A stretch of 64,000 bases of DNA from Streptomyces griseoluteus (GTDB lineage Bacteria; Actinomycetota; Actinomycetes; Streptomycetales; Streptomycetaceae), in contig JOBE01000034.1 of assembly GCA_000717735.1 (NCBI GenBank), positions 1-64,000 of the forward strand, given 5' to 3'. The notes under the pieces are model-generated. The model did no database searches and had not been told where the DNA came from. It saw nothing but the letters and a program-made list of their open reading frames with translations. The position numbers and the translations under genes were made by a program. This document shows, piece after piece, positions 29,178 through 40,184 of the stretch. Position 1 is the stretch's first letter. The number at the start of each line of letters is the position of its first letter.

Positions 29178-30332
29178 TCAGTTCACCTCCAGCCGGAGGA
29201 TCCTGTCGTCCCCTGGCCCGGGAGTGCCCCGGGTGTCGGTTTCGCTGGTCACCAGCCAGAGCCGCCCGCCGCCCCCGGCGAGGACCGTGCGCAGGCGTCC
29301 GTACTCCTCTGTCAGGAACGCCTCGGGGTTCCCCGACCGTTCCGCGCCGGAGAGCGGGACCCGCCACAGCCGCTCGCCTCTGAGCCCGGCCATCCAGATC
29401 GCGCCCTTCGCGTAGGCGATTCCGCTGGGGGAGGCCTCCGAGGTGCGCCACTGCGCCACCGGGTCCACGAACCCCTCCCGCCCGGCCTGCCCCTCGGCCT
29501 CCGGCCAGCCGTAGTTCTTGCCGGCCTCGACCAGATTCAGCTCGTCCCAGGTGTTCTGCCCGAACTCCGCCGCCCACAGGCGGCCCGCCGTGTCCCAGGC
29601 GATGCCCTGCACGTTGCGGTGGCCGTACGAATAGACCACCGAACCGGCGAAGGGATTGCCCGGCGCGGGCCGGCCCTCCGGTGTCATCCGCAGGATCTTC
29701 CCGCCGAGCGACTCCCGGTCCTGCGCGAGGCCCGTCCTGCCGGTCTCGCCCGTCCCCGCGTACAGCATCCGGTCCGGCCCGAACGCGATGCGGCCGCCGT
29801 TGTGCACGACCCCCTTCGGGATGCCCGTGAGCACCGGCTGCGGCGCTCCGAGCCGGTCGCCGTCCCCGCCCTCGTACCGCATGCGCACGATGCGGTTGTC
29901 CGACTCCGCCGTCAGATACGCGTACACCCAGCCGTCCCGCACCGCGAGGCCCATGAGCCCGCCCTCGCCGCCCGGAACCACCCCCGGCACCTCGCCGAGC
30001 GACGTCTTCGCCCCGGTCCGCCCGTCCACCCGGGTGATCGTCCGCTCGTCCCGCGAGGAGACGAGGAGGTCCCCGCCAGGCAGCTCCGCGAGCCCCCACG
30101 GCGACTTCAGCCCCTCGGTCAGCGTGCCCGACACCGTCACCCGGCCACCGGCGGGCGCGGAGGACGAGCCCGGAGGCGAGGCGGAAGCGGGGGAGGACGC
30201 GGAGGCCGAAGGAGGCGACGACCTCGGTGGAGCCGTACCCGAGCGGTCCTCGGTGCCTCCCGAGGAGCAGCCCGCCACCAGGATCAGCACGGCAGTGCCC
30301 CACAGGGCCTTCACAACAGCAGGACGGCTCAT
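29178..30332 (-). CDS. PQQ-dependent sugar dehydrogenase family lipoprotein
   Basis: 384-aa beta-propeller protein of the soluble glucose/sorbosone dehydrogenase family. A lipoprotein signal ends in the lipobox VAGC (Cys about residue 21), followed by a Ser/Pro/Ala linker to about residue 55, so it is anchored outside the cell. Propeller motifs include SPWGLAELPGGDLLVSSRDE, GGEGGLMGLA, VVHNGGRIAFGPD and YSYGHRNVQG, which carry the family's His and Arg cofactor/substrate residues. ATG 30332 gives the full signal peptide. No PQQ synthesis genes are in the window. Substrate unknown. Confidence 0.85.
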   Translation of the reverse strand: MSRPAVVKALWGTAVLILVAGCSSGGTEDRSGTAPPRSSPPSASASSPASASPPGSSSAPAGGRVTVSGTLTEGLKSPWGLAELPGGDLLVSSRDERTITRVDGRTGAKTSLGEVPGVVPGGEGGLMGLAVRDGWVYAYLTAESDNRIVRMRYEGGDGDRLGAPQPVLTGIPKGVVHNGGRIAFGPDRMLYAGTGETGRTGLAQDRESLGGKILRMTPEGRPAPGNPFAGSVVYSYGHRNVQGIAWDTAGRLWAAEFGQNTWDELNLVEAGKNYGWPEAEGQAGREGFVDPVAQWRTSEASPSGIAYAKGAIWMAGLRGERLWRVPLSGAERSGNPEAFLTEEYGRLRTVLAGGGGRLWLVTSETDTRGTPGPGDDRILRLEVN

Positions 30333-30472
30333 GGCACGGTCCCCCTTCGACGAGTCGAGCGGCATCCCTTCACTCTTGATACACCGCTCGACCCGATCAG
30401 GTTCCCGACCGCCCCGGCCCGCCCCTCGGTGTCGCCTCGGAGGCCGTCCGGGGCGACCTCCCGGCGACGCTC

Positions 30473-31483
30473 TCAGTCCCAGGACCCCCGGGGCGCCGGA
30501 AGCGACGCGAGCTCCGCCAGGTCCACCGGCGTCAGCCGCAGCCCGGCGGCCCGGGCGTTCTCCACCGCCCACCGCTCCCGCTTCGCGCCCGGCACCGGCA
30601 CGACGTGCGGCCCCCGGCCGAGCACCCACGCCAGTGCCACCTGCGCCGGCGTGACGTCCGGTCCGTGCCGCGCGGCCACCCGTCGCAGCCCCACCACCAG
30701 CGGCTGGTTCGCCGCCATCATCTCGGCCGTGAACCGGGGATGCCGGGCCCGTGGATCGTCCGGCTCGAAACCGCCGCCCGGGGTGAGGGTCCCCGTGAGG
30801 AACCCGTTCCCCAACGGCATCGCCGCCAGGAACCCGACGCCCCGCGCCGCACACCACGGCAGCAGCCGCACCAGCGCCTCCTGTGACCACACCGACAGCT
30901 CGGCCTCCACCGCGGCGACCGGGAAGACCTGCTGGACCCGCTCCAGTTGGCGGATCGTTCCCTCATAGCCGTCACGGCTGACGCCCGTCGCGCCCCTGCG
31001 GGCCGACCGGGAGCCGACGGCGCACAGTCCGAGGGCCCGCACCTTGCCCGCGGAGACCAGCTCGGCCATCGCGCCCCAGGTCTCCTCGACCGGCACCTCG
31101 GGGTCCGCGCGGTGCAGCTGGTACAGGTCGATCACGTCGGTCTGGAGCCTCCGGAGCGAGGCGTCGCAGGCCCGACGCACGTATCCCGGCCTGCCGTTGG
31201 CGACCACGTGCTGATCGCCGACGAGCAGCCCGCACTTCGTCGAGACGAACGCCTCCGCCCGTCGCTCCTTCAACACCCGCCCCAACAGAAGCTCGTTGGT
31301 GAACGGTCCGTACATGTCGGCGGTGTCGAGCAGGCTCACCCCGGCGTCGAGCGCCGCGTGCACCGTCCGCAGCGAGCGGTCCCCCCGCTGTTCCGAACGG
31401 CTGTACGCCCAGCTCATCGGCATGCACCCCAGGCCGATCGCACCCACGTCGAGCGCTGTCGCCCCGATAGTCCTGCGCTCCAC
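30473..31483 (-). CDS. aldo/keto reductase
   Basis: 336-aa NADPH-dependent oxidoreductase of the AKR family. The catalytic tetrad is visible: Asp and Tyr in DTADMYGP, Lys in VSTKCG and His in YQLHRADP. The C-terminal NADPH-binding segment VPVPGAKRERW is typical. GTG 31483 is chosen because GGGAGGGG lies about nine bases upstream; the frame continues to 31639 but crosses the divergent promoter and the start of the opposite gene. It is transcribed away from the 2-hydroxyacid dehydrogenase gene. Confidence 0.87.
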   Translation of the reverse strand: MERRTIGATALDVGAIGLGCMPMSWAYSRSEQRGDRSLRTVHAALDAGVSLLDTADMYGPFTNELLLGRVLKERRAEAFVSTKCGLLVGDQHVVANGRPGYVRRACDASLRRLQTDVIDLYQLHRADPEVPVEETWGAMAELVSAGKVRALGLCAVGSRSARRGATGVSRDGYEGTIRQLERVQQVFPVAAVEAELSVWSQEALVRLLPWCAARGVGFLAAMPLGNGFLTGTLTPGGGFEPDDPRARHPRFTAEMMAANQPLVVGLRRVAARHGPDVTPAQVALAWVLGRGPHVVPVPGAKRERWAVENARAAGLRLTPVDLAELASLPAPRGSWD

Positions 31484-31559
31484 CTGCCGGTACCCCTCCC
31501 CTGTGCCGTCCCCCAAAGTAACCAATGGCGCAAAGGATTCTTCGCATAGCCTCCCGGTC
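31484..31559. promoter_or_regulatory. divergent promoter region of the aldo/keto reductase and dehydrogenase genes
   Basis: 76 bases between divergent starts. On the + strand TAGCCT (31547-31552) ends seven bases before the dehydrogenase ATG, suggesting a leaderless message. The A/T-richer core (31515-31548) is the likely site of shared control. Confidence 0.4.
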
Positions 31560-32525
31560 ATGAGCTTCGAAGACATGACCACCGACGTGTGGCTTCCGAT
31601 TCCCGCGGGCGAGATCGAAGGACTCCCCGAACCGGGCACGTCGGGCCTGAACTACCGCTTCTGGGACGGCAGACCGCAGTTTCCCGCCGACCCGGCCCGC
31701 TGCGCCTTCTACGTCGTCCCTTACATGAAGGGCACCGAGATCGCCGTCCGGCCGCTGGCCGCCATGACCTCGGTCCGGGCCGTGCAGACCCTGTCCGCAG
31801 GCATCGACCACGTCACGCCCGGCATCGGCTCGCTGCGCCCCGGGGTCGCCCTCTGCAACGCGAAGGGCGTCCACGAGGCCAGCACCGCCGAGCTCACGCT
31901 CGCGCTGATCCTGGCCTCGCTGCGCGGCATCCCGGGCTTCGTGCGCGGCCAGGACGCCGAGGAGTGGCGGGACGGCTTCTACCCGGCCCTCGCCGACAAG
32001 TCCGTCCTGATCGTCGGGTACGGGTCGATCGGCGCCGCCATCGAAGACCGGCTCGCGCCCTTCGAGTGCGCGCGGGTAGCGCGCGTCGCACGCTCCGCGC
32101 GCACCACAGCGCGCGGTCCTGTCCACGCCCTGACGGAGCTGCCGGCGCTGCTCCCGGAGGCGGACGTGGTCGTGCTCTCCACTCCGCTCACGCCCGCGAC
32201 CAGGCATCTCGCCGACGCCGGGTTCCTGTCCCGGATGAAGGACGGGGCGCTCCTCGTGAACGTCTCCCGCGGACCGGTCGTGGACACGTCGGCGCTGCTC
32301 AAGGAGGTCGAGAGCGGCCGGATCACGGCGGCGCTCGACGTCACCGATCCGGAACCGCTGCCGGCCGGGCACCCGTTGTGGCACGCTCCCGGTGTCCTGA
32401 TCAGTCCCCATGTGGGAGGTTCCACCTCGGCTTTCATGCCGCGGGCGAAGCGGCTGATCGCGGGACAGCTGCGCCGGTTCGTGGCGGGTGAGGAACTGGC
32501 GAACGTCCTCCTCACCACCGGCTGA
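31560..32525 (+). CDS. D-2-hydroxyacid dehydrogenase
   Basis: 321-aa NAD(P)-dependent dehydrogenase. The dinucleotide motif VGYGSIG is near residue 146. Catalytic Arg is in NVSRGPVVD, Glu in DPEPLP and His in ISPHVGGST. The N-terminal catalytic domain is complete. It is smaller than serA and lacks regulatory domains, so it is more likely a glyoxylate/hydroxypyruvate or general 2-oxoacid reductase. ATG 31560 is set by the -10 box just upstream. The 237 bases after the stop hold no gene I can support. Confidence 0.87.
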   Translation: MSFEDMTTDVWLPIPAGEIEGLPEPGTSGLNYRFWDGRPQFPADPARCAFYVVPYMKGTEIAVRPLAAMTSVRAVQTLSAGIDHVTPGIGSLRPGVALCNAKGVHEASTAELTLALILASLRGIPGFVRGQDAEEWRDGFYPALADKSVLIVGYGSIGAAIEDRLAPFECARVARVARSARTTARGPVHALTELPALLPEADVVVLSTPLTPATRHLADAGFLSRMKDGALLVNVSRGPVVDTSALLKEVESGRITAALDVTDPEPLPAGHPLWHAPGVLISPHVGGSTSAFMPRAKRLIAGQLRRFVAGEELANVLLTTG

Positions 32526-32762
32526 ACCGCGGATGGCGCGCAGGGGCGGCAGGACGGCGCCCACCGGCCGTCGGGCAGGGCGTACGGCCGGTCGGCCGGG
32601 CCGCGCCTGGGCCGGTCGGGTGAGAGCGCCCCCGACACGCGCCGCGTACAAGCCCCCAGGTCGTCACGGAGAGTACTGCGACCCTGTCCCTGAGTGACGG
32701 TCCTGGTGTATCGTCCCGGAGCGGGGGACTGCGTCGAGTACGGGCTGACGCTGGGGAGCGAA

Positions 32763-35700
32763 GTGACGGGATATCAGATTCCGAGGGGGGCGACGGGTGA
32801 AGCACGGCCGGAGGACCGACGATCCGACGCGGCGACGCCGCCGCCGGCACACCTTCCACGCCTCGCCGCGGGCCTCGCGCACGCCGTGCCGGACCAGGCC
32901 GCGCCCCACCGCGCGCCCCGCGCCGCCGAGCCGCCGGCCACCGAACCGGACGCCGGGCCGCGCGTCGGGCCACTGGACGAACCCGGACCGGGCGCCGCAT
33001 CGCCGGTCCCGTCCGGGGCCGGCGCCGAAGGCCGCGTCGCCGAACCACCGGACCGCGGCGCGGGTGACGGCGACGGCGGGACGCCCTGTTCTCCTGTCGC
33101 TCCCTGCCCCCGTGCCCCCGTGCCTTCCGGCGCGTGTGAGGCCGGTGGCGCCGCAGCACCGGAGCCCGTCGCCCCTGTCGTGCGGGACCCGGCAGGGCCC
33201 CACGACTGCGACGGGCACGCCCCCGGGCGCGCCGACGAGCCGAAGGCGCGCCCGCACGACGCGGCCGCGTGCGGTGGTGCGGCGCCGGAGGGCCCGGTGA
33301 GCGCGCCCGGGGTGGTCCTCGAGCGCCGCCCCGTCGGCGGCGGCGGTGGAGGCGACTCCGGCCATCCGGACCCCGGGGGCCCCGGCTCCGGCGGGATCCT
33401 CGCCCAGATCGCCCTCGGACTCATCTGCGCGGGATACACGACCGGCGCCTCGCTCGGCTGGGGCTCGCCCGGACTCGCGCTCTTCATGGGGGACTTCGGG
33501 CTCAGCGCCGCAGCCCTCACCGCCGCGGTCTCCTGCTTCCTCTACAGCCGCACCCATCGTGGCAGCGCCCGCCCCGCCTGGCTGCTCTTCGCCTTCTCCT
33601 CGTTCATGGCCGCCGTGGGCAACGCCATCTGGGGCTGGTACGAGGTCGTCCTGCGCATGGAGGTGCCGGACTCCTCCGTCGCCGACCTCTTCTTCTTACT
33701 CTTCGCGCCGCCCGCCATCGTCGGCCTCCTCGTCCTGGCCAAGAAGCCCGTCACCCGGGCCGGCTGGGTCTGCCTGGGCCTCGACGCCTGGCTCATCGGG
33801 GGCTCCCTCCTGACGCTCTCCTGGAGTCTCGCCCTCGCCCACACCGCGCACTTCCAGGACGAACCCGTCGCCCAGGCGGCGCTGTCGCTCGCGTACCCGC
33901 TCCTCGACATCGTCCTCGTGAGCATGGTCCTGGTCCTGCACTTCCGCCGCTCGCAGGCGAACCGGTCGGCGACCAACACCGCCATCGCCGCCCTCGCCCT
34001 GACCGTCCTGTGCGACGCCCTGTTCACCTCGCCGCTGCTCCGGGAGAACTACGCCTCCGGCCAGCTGCTCGACGCGGGCTGGTTCGCCGGCTCCCTGCTG
34101 CTCGCCTACGCACCCTGGGGGGCGCGCCGACTGCCGGACAGCTCGGCCGCCGAGAGCGGACCGCGGCTCCACAGCCGTCCCGTCGCCGGCTCGCTCGCCG
34201 CCCTCACCCCGTACCTCGCCGCCGCGGTCTGCACCCTCGGCATCCTCTACAACGTCGTCGAGGGGCGCAGGGTCGACCGCGTCGTCGTCCTCACGGGCTG
34301 CACGGTGGTCCTCGCCCTCGTCGTCCGGCAGGGCATCATGCTCCTCGACAACATCGCCCTCACCCATGAACTGGCCCAGAAGGAGAACCACTTCAGGTCG
34401 CTCGTGCAGGGATCCAGCGACGTCATCATGATCGCCGCGCCGACCGGGATCCTCCGCTACGTCAGCCCGGCCGCCGCCGGGGTGTACGGGCGCGACGCCG
34501 AGGAGCTGATCGGCTCCGAGCTGGCCAGCCTGATCCATCCCGAGGACCTCGGCGCCGTCGTCCACGAGGTACGGCGCTTCCTGGCCGCCTCGCCCGCGGA
34601 GGAGCCCACCACCCGGATCGAGTGCCGTTTCCGCTCGGGCCATGGGGGTACCTCCCGCTCGAGCGAAGCCGAGAGCGGGGGAGACTGGCTCAACGTCGAG
34701 TCCACCGTCAACCGGCACCAGGGCGGCCTGATCTTCAACAGCCGGGACGTCACCGAACGCGTCCGGCTCCAGGCCCAGTTGCAGCACAACGCCGAGCACG
34801 ACCCGCTCACCGACCTGCCCAACCGGGCGCTCTTCACCCGGCGGGTCCGGCAGGCGCTCGGCGGCCGGCGCGCCACCGACCCCGGCACCGCCGTGCTCTT
34901 CATCGACCTCGACGGCTTCAAGGGCGTCAACGACCGGCTCGGCCACCAGGCGGGGGACGACCTCCTCGTCCAGGCCGCCCGCCGCCTCCACGACTCCGTA
35001 CGGGCAGGGGACACGGCCGCCAGGCTCGGCGGCGACGAGTTCGCCGCCCTCATCCTCGGCGACGGCAGCCGTGACCAGGCCGCCCGCCGGAGCCAGGTCC
35101 AGGAGATCGCCGACCGGCTCCGGCTCACGCTCTCCCGCCCGTACCGCGTCGACGGGGGCAACGAGGTACGGGTCGCCGCCTCCATCGGCGTCGCCTTCGC
35201 CGAAGCGGGCATAGAGGCCGGCGACCTCCTGCGCAACGCCGACCTCGCCATGTACCGGGCCAAGGCGGCGGGCAAGGACCGCGTCGAGCTCTACGCGCCC
35301 CAGATGCAGGCCGAGGTGGTGCGCAGGACGGAGCTGGCCGCCCGGCTGCGCACCGCACTCCACGACGGTGAGTTCGCCCTCCTCCACCAGCCGGTCGTCG
35401 ACCTCGCCACCGGACGGATCTCCGCCGTCAGCGCCCAGGCGCGCTGGCGCTCGACCCAGGGCATCCTCTTCACCCCCGCCGAGTACCTCCGCGTCACCGA
35501 CGACGGCGACCGCACCGCGGAGCTGGGCAGATGGCTGCTCGAATCGGCCGTGGAGCAGGCCGCCGAGCGGGCGGGAATCGGCCACCATGCGCCGGTGTCC
35601 ATCCGGCTCCCGGCCAGCCGCCTGCTCGACCGCTCGCTCCCGCTCGGCTCCGTCGAGTCCCTGCTGACCCGGCACGGCCTGCCGTCGGGTTCGCTGATCA

Positions 35701-36176
35701 TCGAGCTGGGCGACAGCGACCCCCGGATCCCGCTCGACGAGCTGGAACAGCGTCTGATCACCCTGCGCCGCCTCGGGGTGCGGATCGCGCTCGACGGATT
35801 CGGCAGCGGACACGTGGCGATCAACGCCCTGCGGAGGCTTCCCGTCGACATACTGAAGCTCGACCGGGGCCTGGTCGAGGGCGTGGTCGAGTCGGCCCGC
35901 CTCCGCAAGATCACCCGTGGGGTGCTCCGTATCGCCGGTGAACTCGGGATGCAGACGGTCGCCGAAGGAGTCGACGTACCGGAGCAGGTCATCGCGCTGC
36001 GGGCGATGGGCTGCGGCCACGCCCAGGGCATGGCCTTCGCGGGCCCGCTCGACGAGTACCGGCTGCGCAGAGCCCTGGTGCGGGACGAGTACCCGCTGCC
36101 CGGCGCGGTCCCGCTCCGTGTCGGAAACCGTCCCCCGTTCCGCTCAAATACTGAGACGCCTGTCCCACCCACTTGA
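32763..36176 (+). CDS. membrane PAS-GGDEF-EAL protein, CdgF-like
   Basis: 1137-aa protein. Residues 1-210 are a Pro/Ala/Gly-rich disordered tail. A membrane region of about 8-9 helices follows (215-510), then PAS (about 540-665), GGDEF (675-840) and EAL (850-1110). GGDEF is intact at 756-760 with the inhibitory site RAGD at 747-750, so it should be a product-inhibited cyclase. The EAL domain is degenerate: SAQ for EAL, DGFGSG for DDFGTG, LGDS for the TES motif and AEGVD for AEGVE, so it may only bind c-di-GMP. GTG 32763 follows GGGGAG; GTG 32694 is in frame. By position before ilvB it corresponds to SCO5511 (CdgF) in my recollection. Confidence 0.83.
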   Translation: MTGYQIPRGATGEARPEDRRSDAATPPPAHLPRLAAGLAHAVPDQAAPHRAPRAAEPPATEPDAGPRVGPLDEPGPGAASPVPSGAGAEGRVAEPPDRGAGDGDGGTPCSPVAPCPRAPVPSGACEAGGAAAPEPVAPVVRDPAGPHDCDGHAPGRADEPKARPHDAAACGGAAPEGPVSAPGVVLERRPVGGGGGGDSGHPDPGGPGSGGILAQIALGLICAGYTTGASLGWGSPGLALFMGDFGLSAAALTAAVSCFLYSRTHRGSARPAWLLFAFSSFMAAVGNAIWGWYEVVLRMEVPDSSVADLFFLLFAPPAIVGLLVLAKKPVTRAGWVCLGLDAWLIGGSLLTLSWSLALAHTAHFQDEPVAQAALSLAYPLLDIVLVSMVLVLHFRRSQANRSATNTAIAALALTVLCDALFTSPLLRENYASGQLLDAGWFAGSLLLAYAPWGARRLPDSSAAESGPRLHSRPVAGSLAALTPYLAAAVCTLGILYNVVEGRRVDRVVVLTGCTVVLALVVRQGIMLLDNIALTHELAQKENHFRSLVQGSSDVIMIAAPTGILRYVSPAAAGVYGRDAEELIGSELASLIHPEDLGAVVHEVRRFLAASPAEEPTTRIECRFRSGHGGTSRSSEAESGGDWLNVESTVNRHQGGLIFNSRDVTERVRLQAQLQHNAEHDPLTDLPNRALFTRRVRQALGGRRATDPGTAVLFIDLDGFKGVNDRLGHQAGDDLLVQAARRLHDSVRAGDTAARLGGDEFAALILGDGSRDQAARRSQVQEIADRLRLTLSRPYRVDGGNEVRVAASIGVAFAEAGIEAGDLLRNADLAMYRAKAAGKDRVELYAPQMQAEVVRRTELAARLRTALHDGEFALLHQPVVDLATGRISAVSAQARWRSTQGILFTPAEYLRVTDDGDRTAELGRWLLESAVEQAAERAGIGHHAPVSIRLPASRLLDRSLPLGSVESLLTRHGLPSGSLIIELGDSDPRIPLDELEQRLITLRRLGVRIALDGFGSGHVAINALRRLPVDILKLDRGLVEGVVESARLRKITRGVLRIAGELGMQTVAEGVDVPEQVIALRAMGCGHAQGMAFAGPLDEYRLRRALVRDEYPLPGAVPLRVGNRPPFRSNTETPVPPT
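34640..34682 (+). repeat. short palindromic repeat inserted in the PAS coding region
   Basis: A 43-base block starting CCATGGGGGTACCTCCCGCT encodes an in-frame insert of about 13 residues (HGGTSRSSEAESG) between the PAS core strands. Half-palindromes cccgctc and gagcggg surround gcgaagcc. I recall the same block dispersed in other Streptomyces genomes, which would make it a REP-like element; only one copy is seen in this window. Confidence 0.6.
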
Positions 36177-36209
36177 CAGTGGTGAGGCCCGAGAGGGAGG
36201 GTCAGTGCC

Positions 36210-36251
36210 ATGCGCACCCGAATTCTCGTACTTGGAAAGCGCGTCGGCTGA
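36210..36251 (+). CDS. ilvB leader peptide
   Basis: 13-aa peptide MRTRILVLGKRVG with GGGAGGG at 36195-36201 as ribosome site. Ile-Leu-Val-Leu stand in a row (codons att ctc gta ctt), with another Val near the end. It precedes a terminator hairpin and the acetolactate synthase gene, so ribosome stalling on scarce branched-chain tRNAs would control read-through. Comparable leaders are known before ilvB operons of other actinobacteria. Confidence 0.88.
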   Translation: MRTRILVLGKRVG

Positions 36252-36330
36252 AGCAGGGCCCACCGTAGGCCCGGCTTAGAAAGCACCCGACGCGCTCCCC
36301 TCGCTTGCCTCACGGCACGAGGGGTTTTTT
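36239..36330 (+). terminator. attenuator of the ilvBNC operon
   Basis: The terminator stem cccctcg (36297-36303) / cgagggg (36318-36324) with an inner gcc/ggc pair is followed by six T (36325-36330). An upstream pairing gcgcgtcgg (36239-36247) / ccgacgcgc (36287-36295) overlaps the end of the leader peptide and abuts the terminator arm, so a ribosome stalled at the ILVL codons would change the fold. Confidence 0.88.
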
Positions 36331-36405
36331 GTTGCACCGGCTCACCCCCAAGTCGCCGCAAACCCTCGTAAAACACCTCGCAAAAACCCTCTGCTTCGAG
36401 AAGAG

Positions 36406-38256
36406 ATGCTGATGACCGAGCAGGCCACCGGGCACCATCCGCAGCCGCGGCCCCGTAACGGCGGGCAGCCCGCCGCCACCGTCGAGCACGTCACGGGTGC
36501 GCAGTCCCTCATCCGTTCTCTCGAGGAAGTGGGCGCGGACACCGTCTTCGGCATCCCCGGCGGCGCGATCCTTCCCGCGTACGACCCGATGATGGACTCC
36601 AAGCGAGTGCGTCACATCCTGGTCCGCCACGAGCAGGGCGCGGGCCACGCCGCCACGGGCTACGCCCAGGCGACCGGCAAGGTCGGCGTCTGCATGGCGA
36701 CCTCGGGACCCGGTGCGACCAACCTCGTCACCCCGATCGCCGACGCGCACATGGACTCCGTCCCGCTCGTCGCGATCACCGGCCAGGTCGCCTCGAAGGC
36801 GATCGGCACGGACGCCTTCCAGGAGGCGGACATCTGCGGCATCACGATGCCGATCACCAAGCACAACTTCCTGGTCACCAAGGCCGAGGACATCCCGCGG
36901 ACGATCGCGGAGGCCTTCCACATCGCCTCCACCGGCCGCCCGGGCCCGGTCCTGGTCGACATCGCCAAGGACGCCCTCCAGGCGAAGACCACCTTCAGCT
37001 GGCCGCCGCAGACCGACCTGCCCGGCTACCGTCCGGTGACCAAGCCGCACGCCAAGCAGATCCGCGAGGCCGCCAAGCTGATCAGCGCCGCCAAGCGCCC
37101 GGTCCTCTACGTCGGCGGCGGCGTCATCAAGGCCGGCGCCACCGCCGAGCTGAAGATCCTCGCCGAGCTGACCGGCGCCCCGGTCACCACCACCCTGATG
37201 GCCCTCGGCTCCTTCCCCGACAGCCACCCGCTGCACGTGGGCATGCCCGGCATGCACGGTGCGGTCACCGCCGTCACCGCGCTGCAGAAGGCCGACCTGA
37301 TCGTCGCGCTCGGTGCCCGCTTCGACGACCGCGTCACCGGCAGGCTCGACAGCTTCGCCCCGTACGCCAAGATCGTCCACGCGGACATCGACCCGGCCGA
37401 GATCGGCAAGAACCGCGCCGCCGACGTCCCGATCGTCGGTGACGCCCGCGAGGTCATCGCCGACCTGGTGCAGGCGGTCCAGGCCGAGCACAGCGAGGGC
37501 AACAAGGGCGACTACACCGCCTGGTGGAGCGACCTGAACCGCTGGCGCGAGACCTACCCGCTCGGCTACGACCTGCCGGAGGACGGCAGCCTCTCGCCGC
37601 AGCAGGTCATCCAGCGCATCGGGCAGCTCGCCCCCGAGGGCACGATCTTCGCCGCGGGCGTCGGCCAGCACCAGATGTGGGCCGCCCACTTCATCGACTA
37701 CGAGCAGCCGGCCACCTGGCTGAACTCCGGTGGCGCCGGGACGATGGGGTACGCGGTCCCCGCCGCGATGGGCGCCAAGGCCGGCATGCCGGACCGCACG
37801 GTCTGGGCGGTCGACGGCGACGGCTGCTTCCAGATGACCAATCAGGAGCTCACGACCTGCGCCCTGAACAACATCCCGATCAAGGTCGCCATCATCAACA
37901 ACGGCGCCCTCGGGATGGTCCGCCAGTGGCAGACCCTCTTCTACAACCAGCGCTACTCGAACACCGTCCTGCACTCCGGCCCGGACGACGTCCAGGCGAA
38001 CAAGGGCACGCGCGTCCCCGACTTCGTCAAGCTCTCCGAGGCCATGGGCTGTGTCGCCCTGCGCTGTGAGGACCCGGCCGACCTGGACAAGGTCATCGCC
38101 CAGGCCAACGCCATCAACGACCGTCCGGTCGTCGTCGACTTCATCGTCCACGAGGACGCCCAGGTGTGGCCGATGGTCGCCGCCGGCACCTCCAACGACG
38201 AGGTCATGGCCGCGCGGGGCGTGCGCCCCGACTTCGGCGACGGCGAAGACGACTGA
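36406..38256 (+). CDS. ilvB: acetolactate synthase large subunit IlvB
   Basis: 616-aa catalytic subunit making acetolactate or acetohydroxybutyrate from pyruvate, the first common step to valine, leucine and isoleucine. The N-terminal motif [13 protein letters not shown] and the ThDP-activating Glu in [10 protein letters not shown] are present. The ThDP/Mg motif [19 protein letters not shown] ends near residue 490. A Thr/Pro/His-rich tail of about 30 residues precedes the domain. ATG 36406 follows GAGAAGAG; ATG 36412 is also possible. It is controlled by the attenuator just upstream and leads the ilvBNC operon. Confidence 0.96.
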   Translation: MLMTEQATGHHPQPRPRNGGQPAATVEHVTGAQSLIRSLEEVGADTVFGIPGGAILPAYDPMMDSKRVRHILVRHEQGAGHAATGYAQATGKVGVCMATSGPGATNLVTPIADAHMDSVPLVAITGQVASKAIGTDAFQEADICGITMPITKHNFLVTKAEDIPRTIAEAFHIASTGRPGPVLVDIAKDALQAKTTFSWPPQTDLPGYRPVTKPHAKQIREAAKLISAAKRPVLYVGGGVIKAGATAELKILAELTGAPVTTTLMALGSFPDSHPLHVGMPGMHGAVTAVTALQKADLIVALGARFDDRVTGRLDSFAPYAKIVHADIDPAEIGKNRAADVPIVGDAREVIADLVQAVQAEHSEGNKGDYTAWWSDLNRWRETYPLGYDLPEDGSLSPQQVIQRIGQLAPEGTIFAAGVGQHQMWAAHFIDYEQPATWLNSGGAGTMGYAVPAAMGAKAGMPDRTVWAVDGDGCFQMTNQELTTCALNNIPIKVAIINNGALGMVRQWQTLFYNQRYSNTVLHSGPDDVQANKGTRVPDFVKLSEAMGCVALRCEDPADLDKVIAQANAINDRPVVVDFIVHEDAQVWPMVAAGTSNDEVMAARGVRPDFGDGEDD

Positions 38257-38297
38257 AGCGCGGAACGAAGCAGAGCGAAAAGGAAGAGACCCAGACC

Positions 38298-39946
<1,649 letters not shown>

Positions 39947-39953
39947 GCCTCCG

Positions 39954-39988
39954 GGGCGGGGGCCGGACACTGTGTCCGGCCCCCGCCC
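39954..39988 (+). terminator. terminator of the ilvBNC operon
   Basis: Arms 39954-39970 and 39972-39988 are perfect 17-bp complements read gggcggg...ggacac / gtgtcc...cccgccc. No T tract follows, as usual in streptomycetes. Confidence 0.8.
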
Positions 39989-40002
39989 GCATCGTTGGAC
40001 AC

Positions 40003-40070
40003 CCCGTCCAACCACGGACGGGTGATCCTTCCAACGAGGCGCATGAAGTGCGCCTGAGCACCACTACACT
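40003..40070 (+). promoter_or_regulatory. serA promoter region with two hairpins
   Basis: cccgtcc/ggacggg (40003-40022) and aggcgca/tgcgcct (40037-40055) are perfect 7-bp inverted repeats. TACACT (40065-40070) is a likely -10; the second palindrome covers the -35 position and may be an operator. The implied leader is about 110 bases. Confidence 0.4.
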
Positions 40071-40184
40071 TCTCAACAACATTCGCGTTCAGGCCCACAG
40101 CGTCGTGCGCTTTCACGCGGCAAGCCCCCTCCACCGCCTGCGGCCGTCGGGACGGCCGTCCGCACTGGATCTGTGAGGACTCAC

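Noticed and set aside
32655..32700. Possible BldD-type site before the PAS-GGDEF-EAL gene
   Set aside because: The half-sites gtcac and agtac do not form a convincing palindrome, so it was not called.
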